A stretch of 64,000 bases of DNA, taken from Streptomyces pyxinae. GTDB lineage: Bacteria; Actinomycetota; Actinomycetes; Streptomycetales; Streptomycetaceae. Shown here piece after piece: positions 7,944 to 16,484 of this stretch. The notes beneath the pieces are model-generated. The model was not told where the DNA came from, searched no databases, and was given only the letters and a program-made list of their open reading frames with translations. The number at the start of each line of letters is the position of its first letter. Positions within the stretch are counted from its first letter, which is position 1. Position numbers and translations under genes: made by a program. The stretch covers positions 1-64,000 of the forward strand of contig NZ_JANUGQ010000020.1 in the NCBI RefSeq assembly GCF_024756275.1, read 5' to 3'.

Positions 7944-8508
7944 CCTCGGCCTCTCCGCTCACCGCGCCGGTCAGGACCGCGCTCGCGACGACACCGAAGA
8001 GGTGGTCGGCGCGTGGCGCGAGCGAGGGCTGATCACCGAGCCAGGCGAGCGCCGCCACCAGCGCGAACAGATCGGTGCCGTCGATGTCGGTCCGGGCCCT
8101 GCCCGCGTCCTGGGCGCGGTCGAGGAGCCGGGCGCCGGCCGCGCGCAGGGTGACGCACGAGGCGTGCAGCGCGGACTCGGTGTCCTCGATGGCGGCGGCC
8201 ATCAGCACGGTCACACCCCGGTACTCGGTCGTCCACGCGGTGCAGTCGCGCAGCCATGAGACGAGGGCGTCCTCGGGCGAACTCGACGTCTCCAGCTCGT
8301 CCGCCTTCGCCGTCAGTTCCTCGAAGCTCGTCCGGAGCAGGGCTTCGAGCAGCGCCTCGCGGGTCGGGAAGTGCCGCAGGAGCGTCGCGAGCCCGACCCC
8401 CGCCCGGCGCGCGATGTCGCGCAGGGACACGTCGGCGCCCTGTTCGGTGACGGCGGCGCCCGCTGTCGCGAGCAGGTGGTCGCGGTTCTTCCTGGCGTCG
8501 GCTCGCAT
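7927..8508 (-). CDS. TetR-family repressor of the adjacent oxidoreductase
   Basis: A 193-residue TetR protein. The N-terminal HTH reads SLRDIARRAGVGLATLLRHF with ALLEALLRTSFEEL following; the ligand-binding half is all-helical. It is transcribed away from the quinone oxidoreductase gene at 8688, and the shared intergenic DNA carries a duplicated operator-like element (8524-8565). This is the classic arrangement of a local repressor controlling itself and a divergent redox enzyme. Its ligand is probably an electrophile or quinone-like compound, by analogy only. Confidence 0.9.
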   Translation of the reverse strand: MRADARKNRDHLLATAGAAVTEQGADVSLRDIARRAGVGLATLLRHFPTREALLEALLRTSFEELTAKADELETSSSPEDALVSWLRDCTAWTTEYRGVTVLMAAAIEDTESALHASCVTLRAAGARLLDRAQDAGRARTDIDGTDLFALVAALAWLGDQPSLAPRADHLFGVVASAVLTGAVSGEAEVSDAG

Positions 8509-8523
8509 GGGTCCTCTTGACTA

Positions 8524-8565
8524 TCCGGATCAGTGGTCCATATATTCGGATCAGTGGTCCGGATA
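8524..8565. promoter_or_regulatory. Tandem TetR operator candidate
   Basis: CGGATCAGTGGTCC occurs twice, at 8526-8539 and 8547-8560, exactly 21 bp apart (two helical turns). TATCCGGA on the left and TCCGGATA on the right frame the pair. The element lies between the divergent TetR and oxidoreductase genes, close to the TetR start. Confidence 0.75.
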
Positions 8566-8577
8566 AGCATATCCCGC

Positions 8578-8682
8578 GACACCGACCGGCATGACGCCCA
8601 CAGGCACGACGCCCACCGGCACGATGCCGACGGGCGCGACACCGTCAGGTACGACCCCGACAGGCTCGACGCCGACAGGAGA
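8578..8682 (+). repeat. Seven 15-bp units in the leader of the oxidoreductase gene
   Basis: Seven contiguous 15-bp units follow the pattern GACRCCSACMGGCNC with a few substitutions each. They fill the space between the operator and the start codon at 8688. The last unit supplies the AGGAGA ribosome-binding site. In one frame the repeat would encode a Thr-Pro-Thr-Gly-Thr pentapeptide, but there is no sign that it is translated. Confidence 0.85.
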
Positions 8683-8687
8683 GACCC

Positions 8688-9707
8688 ATGCCCACTCCCA
8701 CGCCTCCCACCATGAGGGCGATCCGGCTGCACGAGCACGGCGGCCCCGAGGTCCTGCGCGACGACGAGGTGCCGGTCCCCGAGCCGGGACCGGGCGAGGT
8801 GCTCGTCCGCGTCCACGCGGTCGGCGTCAACCCGCCGGACTGGTACCTGCGCGACGGGCTGGACAACCTGCCTCCGGAGACGCGGCCGGCGTTCGACCTG
8901 CCGGTGATCCCCGGAACGGACGTGTCGGGCGTCGTCGAGGCCGTCGCCCCGGACGTGACGGGCTTCTCCGCCGGTGACGAGGTCTTCGGCCTCCTGCGCT
9001 TCCCCAGCTTCGACGGCAGCGCGTACGCCGAGTACGTGGCCGCGCCCGCCTCGGACCTCGCGCTCAAGCCGGCCGGCATCGACCATGTGCACGCCGCCGG
9101 GGCGCCCATGTCCCTGCTGACGGCCTGGCAGTTCCTGATCGAGGTCGGACACGACCACCCGTCGCCCTTCCAGGCGGCACGGCACCGCCCGGTGCCCCTC
9201 GGCCCCGGCACGACGGTGCTCGTCAACGGCGCCGCGGGCGGCGTGGGCCACTTCGCGCTGCAACTGGCGACATGGCGGGGCGCCCGGGTCGTCGCCGTGG
9301 CATCCGGCGCCCATGAACCGTTCCTGCGCGAACTCGGCGCCGACCGGTTCATCGACTACACCAGGAGCCGCCCCGAGGAACTCGTCCACGACGCCGACCT
9401 CGTCCTCGACGCCGTCGGCGGCCCCCGGAGCAGCCGCTTCCTCCGCACCCTCAAGCGCGGCGGCGCCCTGTTCCCCGTCTTCTTCGGCGCGTACGACGAC
9501 CAGGAGACGGCGGCCCTGGGCGTCACGGTCTCCGGCACCCAGGTCCGCTCGAACGGCGCCCAACTCGCGGAAACGGGGCGCCTGCTCGACACCGGCACGG
9601 TCCGCGTCGCGATCGACAGCACCTTCCCGCTCGCGAAAGCCCGGGCAGCCCACGAACGCGCCGCCCGGGGCCACATCCAGGGCAAGATCGTCCTCACGGT
9701 CGCCTAG
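8688..9707 (+). CDS. NADP-dependent quinone oxidoreductase (MDR family)
   Basis: A 339-residue zinc-independent medium-chain reductase. The N-terminal GroES-like fold shows RLHEHGGPEVLR and GVNPPDWYLRDG; the Rossmann domain has VNGAAGGVGHFALQ. The C-terminal FPLAKARAAHERAARGHIQGKIVL segment is typical of quinone oxidoreductase/QorB-like enzymes. The usual zinc ligands of alcohol dehydrogenases are absent. It probably reduces quinones or reactive enals using NADPH. It is divergent from the TetR gene and is expected to be derepressed by that regulator's ligand. Confidence 0.92.
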   Translation: MPTPTPPTMRAIRLHEHGGPEVLRDDEVPVPEPGPGEVLVRVHAVGVNPPDWYLRDGLDNLPPETRPAFDLPVIPGTDVSGVVEAVAPDVTGFSAGDEVFGLLRFPSFDGSAYAEYVAAPASDLALKPAGIDHVHAAGAPMSLLTAWQFLIEVGHDHPSPFQAARHRPVPLGPGTTVLVNGAAGGVGHFALQLATWRGARVVAVASGAHEPFLRELGADRFIDYTRSRPEELVHDADLVLDAVGGPRSSRFLRTLKRGGALFPVFFGAYDDQETAALGVTVSGTQVRSNGAQLAETGRLLDTGTVRVAIDSTFPLAKARAAHERAARGHIQGKIVLTVA

Positions 9708-9762
9708 CCGGGACCGGGCTGTCCCACGGCCGGGACCCACCCCGCGGCGCGCGGGGCGGGGC

Positions 9763-11130
9763 TCAGCCGGTGGTGCGCGGGGTGCGGCGGCGGGTGAGGA
9801 CGAGGTGGGCGGTGACGCCGAAGACCAGGCCCCAGAAGGCGGAGCCGATGCCGAAGAGGGTGACGCCGGAGGCGGTGGCCAGGAAGGTGATCAGGGCGGG
9901 CTCACGGTCCCGCTCCTCCTTGACCGCGCCGCTCAGCCCGCCGGCCAGCGCGCCGAACAGGGCGGTGCCGGCGACGGCGGCCACCAACTCCTTCGGCAGG
10001 CCCGCGAAGAGCACCACCAGCGTGGTGCCGAAGGCGCCGACCAGCAGATAGAACGCCCCGCAGGCGACCCCCGCGACATAGCGGCGCTCCGGGTCCCGGT
10101 GGGCCTCGGGGCCGGTGCAGATCGCCGCCGTGATCGCCGCCAGGTTGACGGCGTGGGAGCCGAACGGCGCGAGGACCGTGGAGACCACCCCGGTCGAGCC
10201 GATCAGCAGCCGGTCGTCCGGCCGGTAGCCGGAGGCGGTGAGCACGGCCATGCCGGGCGCGTTCTGCGAGGCCAGGGTCGCCAGGATCATCGGCACCGCG
10301 ATCCCGATGAGCGAGGCGACCGAGAACGCGGGCGCGGTGAGGACCGGGCGGGCCAGCTCGACCCCGTGCAGCTGGATGTCCAGGCGCGAGGTGGCGGCGC
10401 TCGCCAGCACGCCCGCCGCGAGCGCGATCAGCACCGCGTACCGGGGCAGCCACCGCTTGCCGAGCAGATAGGCGGTGAGCACGGCCCCGGCGATCCAGGG
10501 CGCGGACTTCAGCGAGGCGAAGGCGCCGACGCCGAAGGTGAAGAGGATGCCCGCGAGCATGGCGGAGACCACCGCCGTGGGCACCTGCCGCATCAGCCGG
10601 CCGAACACCCCGGTCAGCCCGACCAGGGCGATCACCACCCCGGTGACCACGAACGCCCCGATGGCCTCCGCGTACGAATAGGCGCCCAGGCTGGTGACCA
10701 GGAGGGCGGCGCCGGGGGTCGACCAGGCGGTGATGACCGGCATCCTGGTGCGCAGGCTGAGCCCGACGCAGGTCAGGCCGCTGCCGATGGAGATGGCCCA
10801 GATCCAGGAGCTGGTCTGCGCCGTGTCGAGATGCCCGGCCGAGGCGGCGGCGAGCACGATGACCAGCGGCCCGGAGTACGAGACCACGACGGCCACGAAC
10901 CCGGCGACGACGGCGGACAGGGAGAGGTCGGCCAGCAGGCCCCGCCGGCCCGGGGGCTGCCCCGCCCCCACCGGCGGACCGGCGGGAGCGGGAGCGGTGG
11001 TGGGGGCGGAGACGGTGGCCGTGCCGGGCGCGGCGTCGGGCGGGGAGCCGCCGGGCGTGCCGGACGGGGCGCCGGGCGCGGTGCCGGAGCCGCCGGTCAG
11101 GGGACTGGTCTTGCCGGTGTCAGAGCTCAA
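9763..11130 (-). CDS. BenE-family transporter, last gene of the diaminopropionate operon
   Basis: A 455-residue membrane protein of the benzoate/H+ symporter (BenE) family. A Pro/Gly/Ala-rich cytoplasmic tail of about 65 residues precedes roughly 11-12 helices. Family marks include SLRTRMPVITAWSTPGAALL and MILATLASQNAPGMAVL. The start is TTG at 11130, overlapping the stop of the PLP-enzyme gene (TTGA) with AAGGA 6 nt upstream, so translation is coupled. No aromatic-degradation gene is nearby, so benzoate uptake is unlikely to be its role. It may export or re-import the operon's product, but direction and substrate are unknown. Confidence 0.85.
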   Translation of the reverse strand: MSSDTGKTSPLTGGSGTAPGAPSGTPGGSPPDAAPGTATVSAPTTAPAPAGPPVGAGQPPGRRGLLADLSLSAVVAGFVAVVVSYSGPLVIVLAAASAGHLDTAQTSSWIWAISIGSGLTCVGLSLRTRMPVITAWSTPGAALLVTSLGAYSYAEAIGAFVVTGVVIALVGLTGVFGRLMRQVPTAVVSAMLAGILFTFGVGAFASLKSAPWIAGAVLTAYLLGKRWLPRYAVLIALAAGVLASAATSRLDIQLHGVELARPVLTAPAFSVASLIGIAVPMILATLASQNAPGMAVLTASGYRPDDRLLIGSTGVVSTVLAPFGSHAVNLAAITAAICTGPEAHRDPERRYVAGVACGAFYLLVGAFGTTLVVLFAGLPKELVAAVAGTALFGALAGGLSGAVKEERDREPALITFLATASGVTLFGIGSAFWGLVFGVTAHLVLTRRRTPRTTG

Positions 11131-12329
11131 GGCACGTCCTTAGCGGCGCGCTCCAGTGCCTCTTCCAGATCGGCCACGAGGTCGGCCGGGTCCTCAAGAC
11201 CGATGGACAGGCGGAGCATGTCCTTGGGTGAAGTGCTGTCAGGTCCCTCGAAGGTGTAGCGGTGTTCTATCAGACTTTCCACACCGCCCAAGGAGGTTGC
11301 CCGGATGAACAGTTCGCAGTGCTCGGCGGCGCGCAGCGAGCGCTGCCAGTCACCGGCCACGTGCAGCGAGAGCATCCCGCTGTAGCCGCCGGTCATCTGC
11401 CGGGAGGCGATCTCGTGCCCGGGGTCGCCCGGCAGGCCCGGGTAGGCGACCTTGCTGATCAGCGGATGGCCCTGGAAGTGCTCGGCCAGGGTCAGGGCGG
11501 TGGCGGAGATCTGCCGCATGCGCGGGAAGAGCGTACGGATGCCGCGCAGCAGCAGATACGCCTCCCAGGGCCCGGGGATCGGGCCGGTCAGACGGCGGTG
11601 CAGCCGCAGCCGCTCCCAGAACTCCTGGTGCCGCTCGCTCGGTTCGGGCCGGGCCACCAGCAGCCCGGCCACCACGTCATTGTGGCCGTTGAGGTACTTC
11701 GTACCGGAGTGCATGACCAGATCGGCGCCGAGCTCGAAGGGCCGGGTGTGCACCGGGGTCGGGACGGTGTTGTCCACCGCGAACAGGGCCCCGGCCCGGT
11801 GCGCGACCTCGGCGCAGGCCGCCAGGTCGGTCACCAGCCAGGTCGGGTTGGCCGGGGACTCCGCCCACACCAGCGCGGTCGGCGCGGCGCCCACCGCCCC
11901 GGCCACCGCGTCCAGGTCGTCCATGGGGACGCGTACGACCTCCAGACCGCGCTCCCCGCCGAACTCCAGCAGCCACTTGGTGAGTCCGAAGTACATGGTC
12001 TCCGGCACCACCACGCGGGCCCCGGCCGGCAGGACCTGGAAGACCGCGGTGGCGGCGGCCAGGCCGGAGGAGAACACCAGCGCGTCCGAGCCGCCCTCCA
12101 GGCCGGCCACCACGCCCTCCAGCTGCTCGTAGCCCGGGGAGCCCTGGTCGCGGAGGTACGCGATCCCGGCGGGGGAGCGGTACTGGTCGTCCCGGGCGAA
12201 GGTGGCGCCCAGGCTCACGGGTGGCGGAACGGCCCCGGTCGTCGGGCACCGCCAGCCGTCGCCCTGCGCGGCGCGGGTCTCGGTGCGGTACTCCCGGGTC
12301 CAGGGACTGTAGGTGTCGCGATTGGTCAT
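11127..12329 (-). CDS. PLP-dependent Cys/Met-metabolism (trans-sulfuration) family enzyme
   Basis: A 400-residue fold-type I PLP enzyme of the cystathionine gamma-synthase/lyase family. It has the cofactor region SSGLAAATAVF, the substrate-side Tyr in PETMYFGLTKWL, the PLP aspartate in FAVDNTVPTP and the Schiff-base lysine in HSGTKYLNGHND. The C-terminal substrate segment (ATSLGGVESLIEHRYTFEG) replaces the usual SLGGVESL-HPA context, suggesting an altered substrate. The gene overlaps both neighbours by about four bases. With SbnA/SbnB homologues upstream, it may act on a diaminopropionate- or homoserine-type amino acid rather than on cystathionine. That is inferred from context. Confidence 0.85.
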   Translation of the reverse strand: MTNRDTYSPWTREYRTETRAAQGDGWRCPTTGAVPPPVSLGATFARDDQYRSPAGIAYLRDQGSPGYEQLEGVVAGLEGGSDALVFSSGLAAATAVFQVLPAGARVVVPETMYFGLTKWLLEFGGERGLEVVRVPMDDLDAVAGAVGAAPTALVWAESPANPTWLVTDLAACAEVAHRAGALFAVDNTVPTPVHTRPFELGADLVMHSGTKYLNGHNDVVAGLLVARPEPSERHQEFWERLRLHRRLTGPIPGPWEAYLLLRGIRTLFPRMRQISATALTLAEHFQGHPLISKVAYPGLPGDPGHEIASRQMTGGYSGMLSLHVAGDWQRSLRAAEHCELFIRATSLGGVESLIEHRYTFEGPDSTSPKDMLRLSIGLEDPADLVADLEEALERAAKDVP

Positions 12330-14392
12330 GAGGTCCTCACGGTGCGGGCGGACAGGGTGGGTGTGGGCGTACCGGACAGGCCGGACAGGTCGGTCAGGTC
12401 GGTCAGGACAGGCATGGCGGCCCGGTCGGCCCGGTCGGACGGGCCGAAGGGGATGGCCAGGTCGGACAGCGCGGTACGGAGGGCCAGTTCGGCGTCCCGG
12501 AGCGCGCGGGACGGTGCGCCGGGCGAGGGGACGTAGTGGTTGTAGTAGCTGGACCCCTCAGTGTGCGGGCCGAGGAAGAACAGGGTGCGCCGGACCTCCC
12601 CGCCGGGCCCTACGCCCTGTCCCGCCCGGGTGACCCGCAGCCCGGGCACCCGGCGGCCGGACCCGGCCAGGGTGGTGACGCGGCCCGCCGCGACCAGCCG
12701 GCCGAGCAGCGAGGCGGGGAGCCGGCCCGGGTCCGGTTCGGCGAGGTGGGCCCGTACGACGTGGTCCACCTCCACCGTCTCGGGCCGCGCCAGACAGGTG
12801 GACACCAGTCGCCAGGGACCCGGCCCGGCGGGGGCGACGACCTCGGGGCGGGGGCCGGGGCCGAGCCGGAGCACCCCGGCCGCCAGCAGCGACAGCAGCT
12901 CCGCCGAGCGGTCCAGCTGCGGGCCGATCACCAGACGGTTGACCGCCGGGGTGAACTCCCCGAAGAAGTACTCCAGCGAGGCGTCGTCCACCCCCGGCGG
13001 GTCGATGACGGACCGGAGCGCCTCGCGGTGGTCGCGCAGCACCTCCAGGGCCTCCTTGACCGGGCTGGCGCCCAGCCCCGCGCGGGCCTCGGCGAGATCC
13101 GCGCGGACCTGGGCGGCGTACCACCCGGCGTACTCGCCGGTGTCCCGCCACGGGCGGTCGGTGAGCCGCTCGGTCAGCACCCCGCGCAGCGGCCAGGGCC
13201 CGTGCTCGGCGCGGGCGGCGGCCAGGGTCCGTTCGCTGCCCAGCTCCGCCACCCGGCGGGCCAGTTCGGCGCCCGCCGTCACCGGGTCGCCGGTCCGCCG
13301 GGCCAGCAGCGCCCGGTGGTAGGCCAGTTCCATCTCGGTCTCGATCAACGGCAGGACGTCGGTGGCGAACCGGAGCCGGCCGCCCTCGCGTGCCCGGCGC
13401 AGCGCCCGGAACAGGTCCGGCGTCAGGACGAGCGGCGCGTGGCGGACGCGCCCGGGGTTGAGGTGCGGGCGGCTGCGGGAGGGCAGCCCGGACCGGTTGG
13501 CCAGCACGATCCGTGGCTCCCGGCCACCGGGCACGTACCGCAACTCACCGTCCGGGCCCGGCTCGTGCCGCCCGCCGCGCCCGAGCGTCAGACTGGCGAT
13601 CACGTCCATGGCGGTGAGCCCCATGCCGAGCACGGCCACGGTGTCGCCCGGCGCGATGGTGTCCAGGGCCTCCGGGAGCGGGTAGGGGCGGCCGATGAGC
13701 CCCGGCCCGGCCCCCGCGCCGGCCGGGTCGTCGGGCAGGTGCAGCGCCTGGTGCCCGACCGTGACGAAGACCGCGTCGGCCGCCACCCGGGTGCCGTCGT
13801 CCAGGACGACGACCTCCCCGCCGTCGTCCCCGCTTCCCTCACCGTTCCCGGCTCCGGCTCCGGCTCCGGCTCCGGCCCCGTTCCCGGCTCCGGCTCCGGT
13901 CGCGCGCCCGCCCGCGGGCCGGATGTCGGTGGCCGTCGCGGCGTGCCGGACCAGCTCGAAGCCCGGGGGCGCCCCGGCGACGATGCGCTCGGCGGCCCAG
14001 GTCAGATACTCGCTGAGCAGCCTGCGCGGCAGGAAGTCGCTCGGCTGGATCTCCCGTCCGGCCCCCGCTCGGACGGTGTATCCGTCGGCCCCGACCCGCA
14101 ACCGCCGTGCCTGGCACCACTCGTGGAGCGAGGGGCCGCGCACGCCCACCGGGCCGTCCACCATCCGCTCGTCCGCGAAGGCGGTGACCTGCGCGCAGAC
14201 CGTGTTCAGCAGCAGATGGTCCGGCTGGTCCGGGCGGTGGAAGCCGGGCCCGAGCGGCTTCGGGTCCACCAGATGGACGGTGACCGGGAAGGGGGCGGCC
14301 AGGCAGTGGCCGATGAGCCGCTCGACGATGCCGAGGCCGCGCGATCCGGCTCCCACGATCGCGAGGGTGACGGGGCGTCCGGTGGTCACCAT
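12326..14392 (-). CDS. FAD/NAD(P)-binding protein, possible N-oxygenase or oxidoreductase
   Basis: A 688-residue flavoprotein of the NAD_binding_9 type. The FAD dinucleotide fold is at the very start (LAIVGAGSRGLGIVERL). A second nucleotide fold follows (AVLGMGLTAMDVIASL), and a long alpha-helical C-terminal half ends in RRTLFFLGPHTEGSSYYNHY. A low-complexity Gly-Ala/Asn insert of about 25 residues lies near residue 165. The ATG at 14390-14392, with GGGGAG 8 nt upstream, overlaps the 3' end of the SbnB-like gene by seven bases. Relatives of this fold include amine N-hydroxylases, but no substrate motif is recognised. It probably oxidises the operon's amino-acid intermediate. Confidence 0.8.
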   Translation of the reverse strand: MVTTGRPVTLAIVGAGSRGLGIVERLIGHCLAAPFPVTVHLVDPKPLGPGFHRPDQPDHLLLNTVCAQVTAFADERMVDGPVGVRGPSLHEWCQARRLRVGADGYTVRAGAGREIQPSDFLPRRLLSEYLTWAAERIVAGAPPGFELVRHAATATDIRPAGGRATGAGAGNGAGAGAGAGAGNGEGSGDDGGEVVVLDDGTRVAADAVFVTVGHQALHLPDDPAGAGAGPGLIGRPYPLPEALDTIAPGDTVAVLGMGLTAMDVIASLTLGRGGRHEPGPDGELRYVPGGREPRIVLANRSGLPSRSRPHLNPGRVRHAPLVLTPDLFRALRRAREGGRLRFATDVLPLIETEMELAYHRALLARRTGDPVTAGAELARRVAELGSERTLAAARAEHGPWPLRGVLTERLTDRPWRDTGEYAGWYAAQVRADLAEARAGLGASPVKEALEVLRDHREALRSVIDPPGVDDASLEYFFGEFTPAVNRLVIGPQLDRSAELLSLLAAGVLRLGPGPRPEVVAPAGPGPWRLVSTCLARPETVEVDHVVRAHLAEPDPGRLPASLLGRLVAAGRVTTLAGSGRRVPGLRVTRAGQGVGPGGEVRRTLFFLGPHTEGSSYYNHYVPSPGAPSRALRDAELALRTALSDLAIPFGPSDRADRAAMPVLTDLTDLSGLSGTPTPTLSARTVRTS

Positions 14393-15387
14393 CGGCGGGT
14401 CTCCCCGAAGAAGTCGGGCACCGCGAGGGTGGCGCCGGCGGCCCGGGCCCGCTCCAGCACGAACGCGCCGACCGCCAGGTCGAGCACCCCGAGCCCGAAC
14501 GGCGAGAAGATCACCGGCCGTTCGCCACCGGGAGTCACCTCGCCGTTCAGCACCCCGGCGAGCGTGCCGGTCACGAACTCCCGTGAGCCGGTGAGCTGTT
14601 CGGCCAGGTGCGGCGAGGTGTTCGCCTTCAGGCAGTGGTCCACGTCGTCCAGAATGTTGTCCGCCGCGAGCACCACCTCGGGGGCCAGGTCCCGCAGGGA
14701 GATGTTCAGCACCAGCTGGCCGGGCTCGAACGGCCTGGTGACATAGGGTGCCGGCGCCGTCGTGGCGAAGACGACGGTCTCCGCCTCCAGCGCGGTGCCC
14801 AGATCGGCGGTGAACGACGCCGGACGCCCCTGGGTGTCCCGGAGGTGGGCCACGAGGGCCTGGCCGGACTCCTCGTGCAGATCGTGCACCAGGTACGCGT
14901 CCGGCGCGCAGCCGGCGGCCGCGAGATAGTCGGTGATGTTCCGGGCGATGACCCCGCCGCCGACGATCGCGACCCGGGTGCCCGCGAAACCGGCCGGGCG
15001 CAGCGCGGTCGCCGCGACCGCGGCCGACGCGGCGGTGCGGGCGGCGCTGATGTTCGCGGCCTCCAGACAGGCGATCGGATAGCCGGTCTCGTAGTCGTTG
15101 AGGATGAGCACGGCCGAGGCCCGGGGCAGCCCCGCCTCGGTGTTGCGCGGGAAGCCGGCGATCCACTTGATGCCCGCGAGCCGGACGCCGCCGCCGAGAT
15201 AGGCGGGCAGCGCGATGATGCGCGAGTCGGGCTTCTCGGGGAACCGGAGGAAATAGCTGTCCGGGTTGACGCTCTCGCCGGCCTCGTGGTCGCGGTAGGT
15301 CCGGCTCACCAGGGCGAGGACCTCGGCCCGGTCGCCGTTCAGTACCTCACGTACGGTCCCGCCGGCCACCACATCGAAATGGAACAC
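14386..15387 (-). CDS. sbnB: SbnB-like dehydrogenase for L-2,3-diaminopropionate formation
   Basis: A 333-residue member of the ornithine cyclodeaminase/mu-crystallin family, closest by pattern to SbnB of staphyloferrin B biosynthesis. SbnB uses NAD to cleave N-(2-amino-2-carboxyethyl)-L-glutamate into L-2,3-diaminopropionate and 2-oxoglutarate. Visible marks are IKWIAGFPRN (substrate loop), AARTAASAAVAATAL, the Rossmann motif VAIVGGGVIARNI and the C-terminal DDVDHCLKANTSPHLAEQL block. The GTG at 15387 has GAGAGG about 9 nt upstream. It follows the SbnA-like gene by 113 bases and overlaps the flavoprotein gene, so it belongs to the same operon. Confidence 0.88.
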   Translation of the reverse strand: MFHFDVVAGGTVREVLNGDRAEVLALVSRTYRDHEAGESVNPDSYFLRFPEKPDSRIIALPAYLGGGVRLAGIKWIAGFPRNTEAGLPRASAVLILNDYETGYPIACLEAANISAARTAASAAVAATALRPAGFAGTRVAIVGGGVIARNITDYLAAAGCAPDAYLVHDLHEESGQALVAHLRDTQGRPASFTADLGTALEAETVVFATTAPAPYVTRPFEPGQLVLNISLRDLAPEVVLAADNILDDVDHCLKANTSPHLAEQLTGSREFVTGTLAGVLNGEVTPGGERPVIFSPFGLGVLDLAVGAFVLERARAAGATLAVPDFFGETRRW

Positions 15388-15500
15388 AGAAGTACACCTC
15401 TCTTTCGGGCTGCACGGGCTGCTCGGGCCGCTCGGGGCCGCCCGGACGGCTCGGGCCGCTCGAACAGCTCGGAGGGAACAGCTCGGCGGGCCCGGGTCGC

Positions 15501-16484
15501 TCAGGCACCGGCCCGGGAGATCTCCGGGAATTCCTCGTAGACGAGCCACGGCCAGCGGGCGGCCACCCAGGAGTCGTCGTAGACCGTCTCCAGATAGCGG
15601 TCCCCGGAATCCGGGGAAAGGGCCACCACGACGCTTCCCGGCGGGAATTCCCCGGCCATTCCCTTGACCGCCGACAGCACCGTCCCGCTCGATCCGCCGA
15701 GCAGCAGACCCCGGCTCTCGGCCAGCGACCGGCACATCTCCACGGCGTCCGCCTCGGGCACCAGCACCACCTCGTCGACCTTCCCCGCGTCGAGGATTTC
15801 CGGTCGTCTGCTGGTGCCGAGCCCCGGAATGTGCCGCCGGCCCGGCGGACCTCCGAAGGTGACGGATCCGACCGCGTCGACGGCGACGATCCGGGTGGCC
15901 GGGCTGTGCCTGCGGAAGAACTCCGCGCAGCCCATCAGCGTGCCGGTGGTCCCGGCGCCGATGAAGACGTAGTCGACATGGCCGATCTCCTCGAAGATCG
16001 AGCGGCCGGTGCGGTCGTGGTGCGCCCGCGGGCCGGCCGGGTTCGCGTACTGGTTCAGCCAGTACGTGTCGGGCTCGCGCGCCAGGCGCTCGTGGATGTA
16101 GTTGATGCGGGACTGGAGATAGCCGCCGTTCCCGTCGCGGACGTCGATGACCACGACCTCCGCCCCCAGCGCCTTCATGAGGCGCACGGACGGGGCGTTG
16201 GCGTTGGGGTCCGTCACGCAGGTCAGGGGGTATCCCTTGGCCGCGCAGACCATGGCGAGGGCCACCCCGAGATTTCCGGAGGTCGACTCGATGAGCCGGG
16301 TGCGCGGAAAGGCCCGGCCCGTCTCCTCGGCCCGCGCCACCAGCGCGACGGCCGTCTTGAGCTTCACCGAGCCCGCCGGATTGAGGCCCTCCAGCTTGAG
16401 TAGTACGGAATTTCCCGGTGCCAGCTGATCGACCCGGATGAAGAGATCATCCAGTACCAGATCGTAGATTTCTTCCGCTATCAC
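15501..16484 (-). CDS. sbnA: SbnA-like N-(2-amino-2-carboxyethyl)-L-glutamate synthase
   Basis: A 327-residue fold-type II PLP enzyme of the cysteine synthase family. SbnA condenses O-phospho-L-serine with L-glutamate, the first step to L-2,3-diaminopropionate. Visible marks are KLEGLNPAGSVKLKTA (Schiff-base lysine region), the ESTSGNLGVALAMVCAAKG loop, the QYANPAGPRAHHD segment and the phosphate cup GAGTTGTLMG. I chose the GTG at 16482-16484, which begins VIAEEIYDL. The frame runs further upstream without family resemblance. As first gene of the five-gene operon it should be preceded by the main promoter; the 16485-16860 region is AT-rich. Confidence 0.88.
   Translation of the reverse strand: MIAEEIYDLVLDDLFIRVDQLAPGNSVLLKLEGLNPAGSVKLKTAVALVARAEETGRAFPRTRLIESTSGNLGVALAMVCAAKGYPLTCVTDPNANAPSVRLMKALGAEVVVIDVRDGNGGYLQSRINYIHERLAREPDTYWLNQYANPAGPRAHHDRTGRSIFEEIGHVDYVFIGAGTTGTLMGCAEFFRRHSPATRIVAVDAVGSVTFGGPPGRRHIPGLGTSRRPEILDAGKVDEVVLVPEADAVEMCRSLAESRGLLLGGSSGTVLSAVKGMAGEFPPGSVVVALSPDSGDRYLETVYDDSWVAARWPWLVYEEFPEISRAGA

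Noticed and set aside
9763..11130. Benzoate uptake or aromatic degradation locus
   Set aside because: Only the transporter family suggests it. The gene is embedded in an amino-acid biosynthesis operon and no ring-cleavage or hydroxylating genes are nearby.
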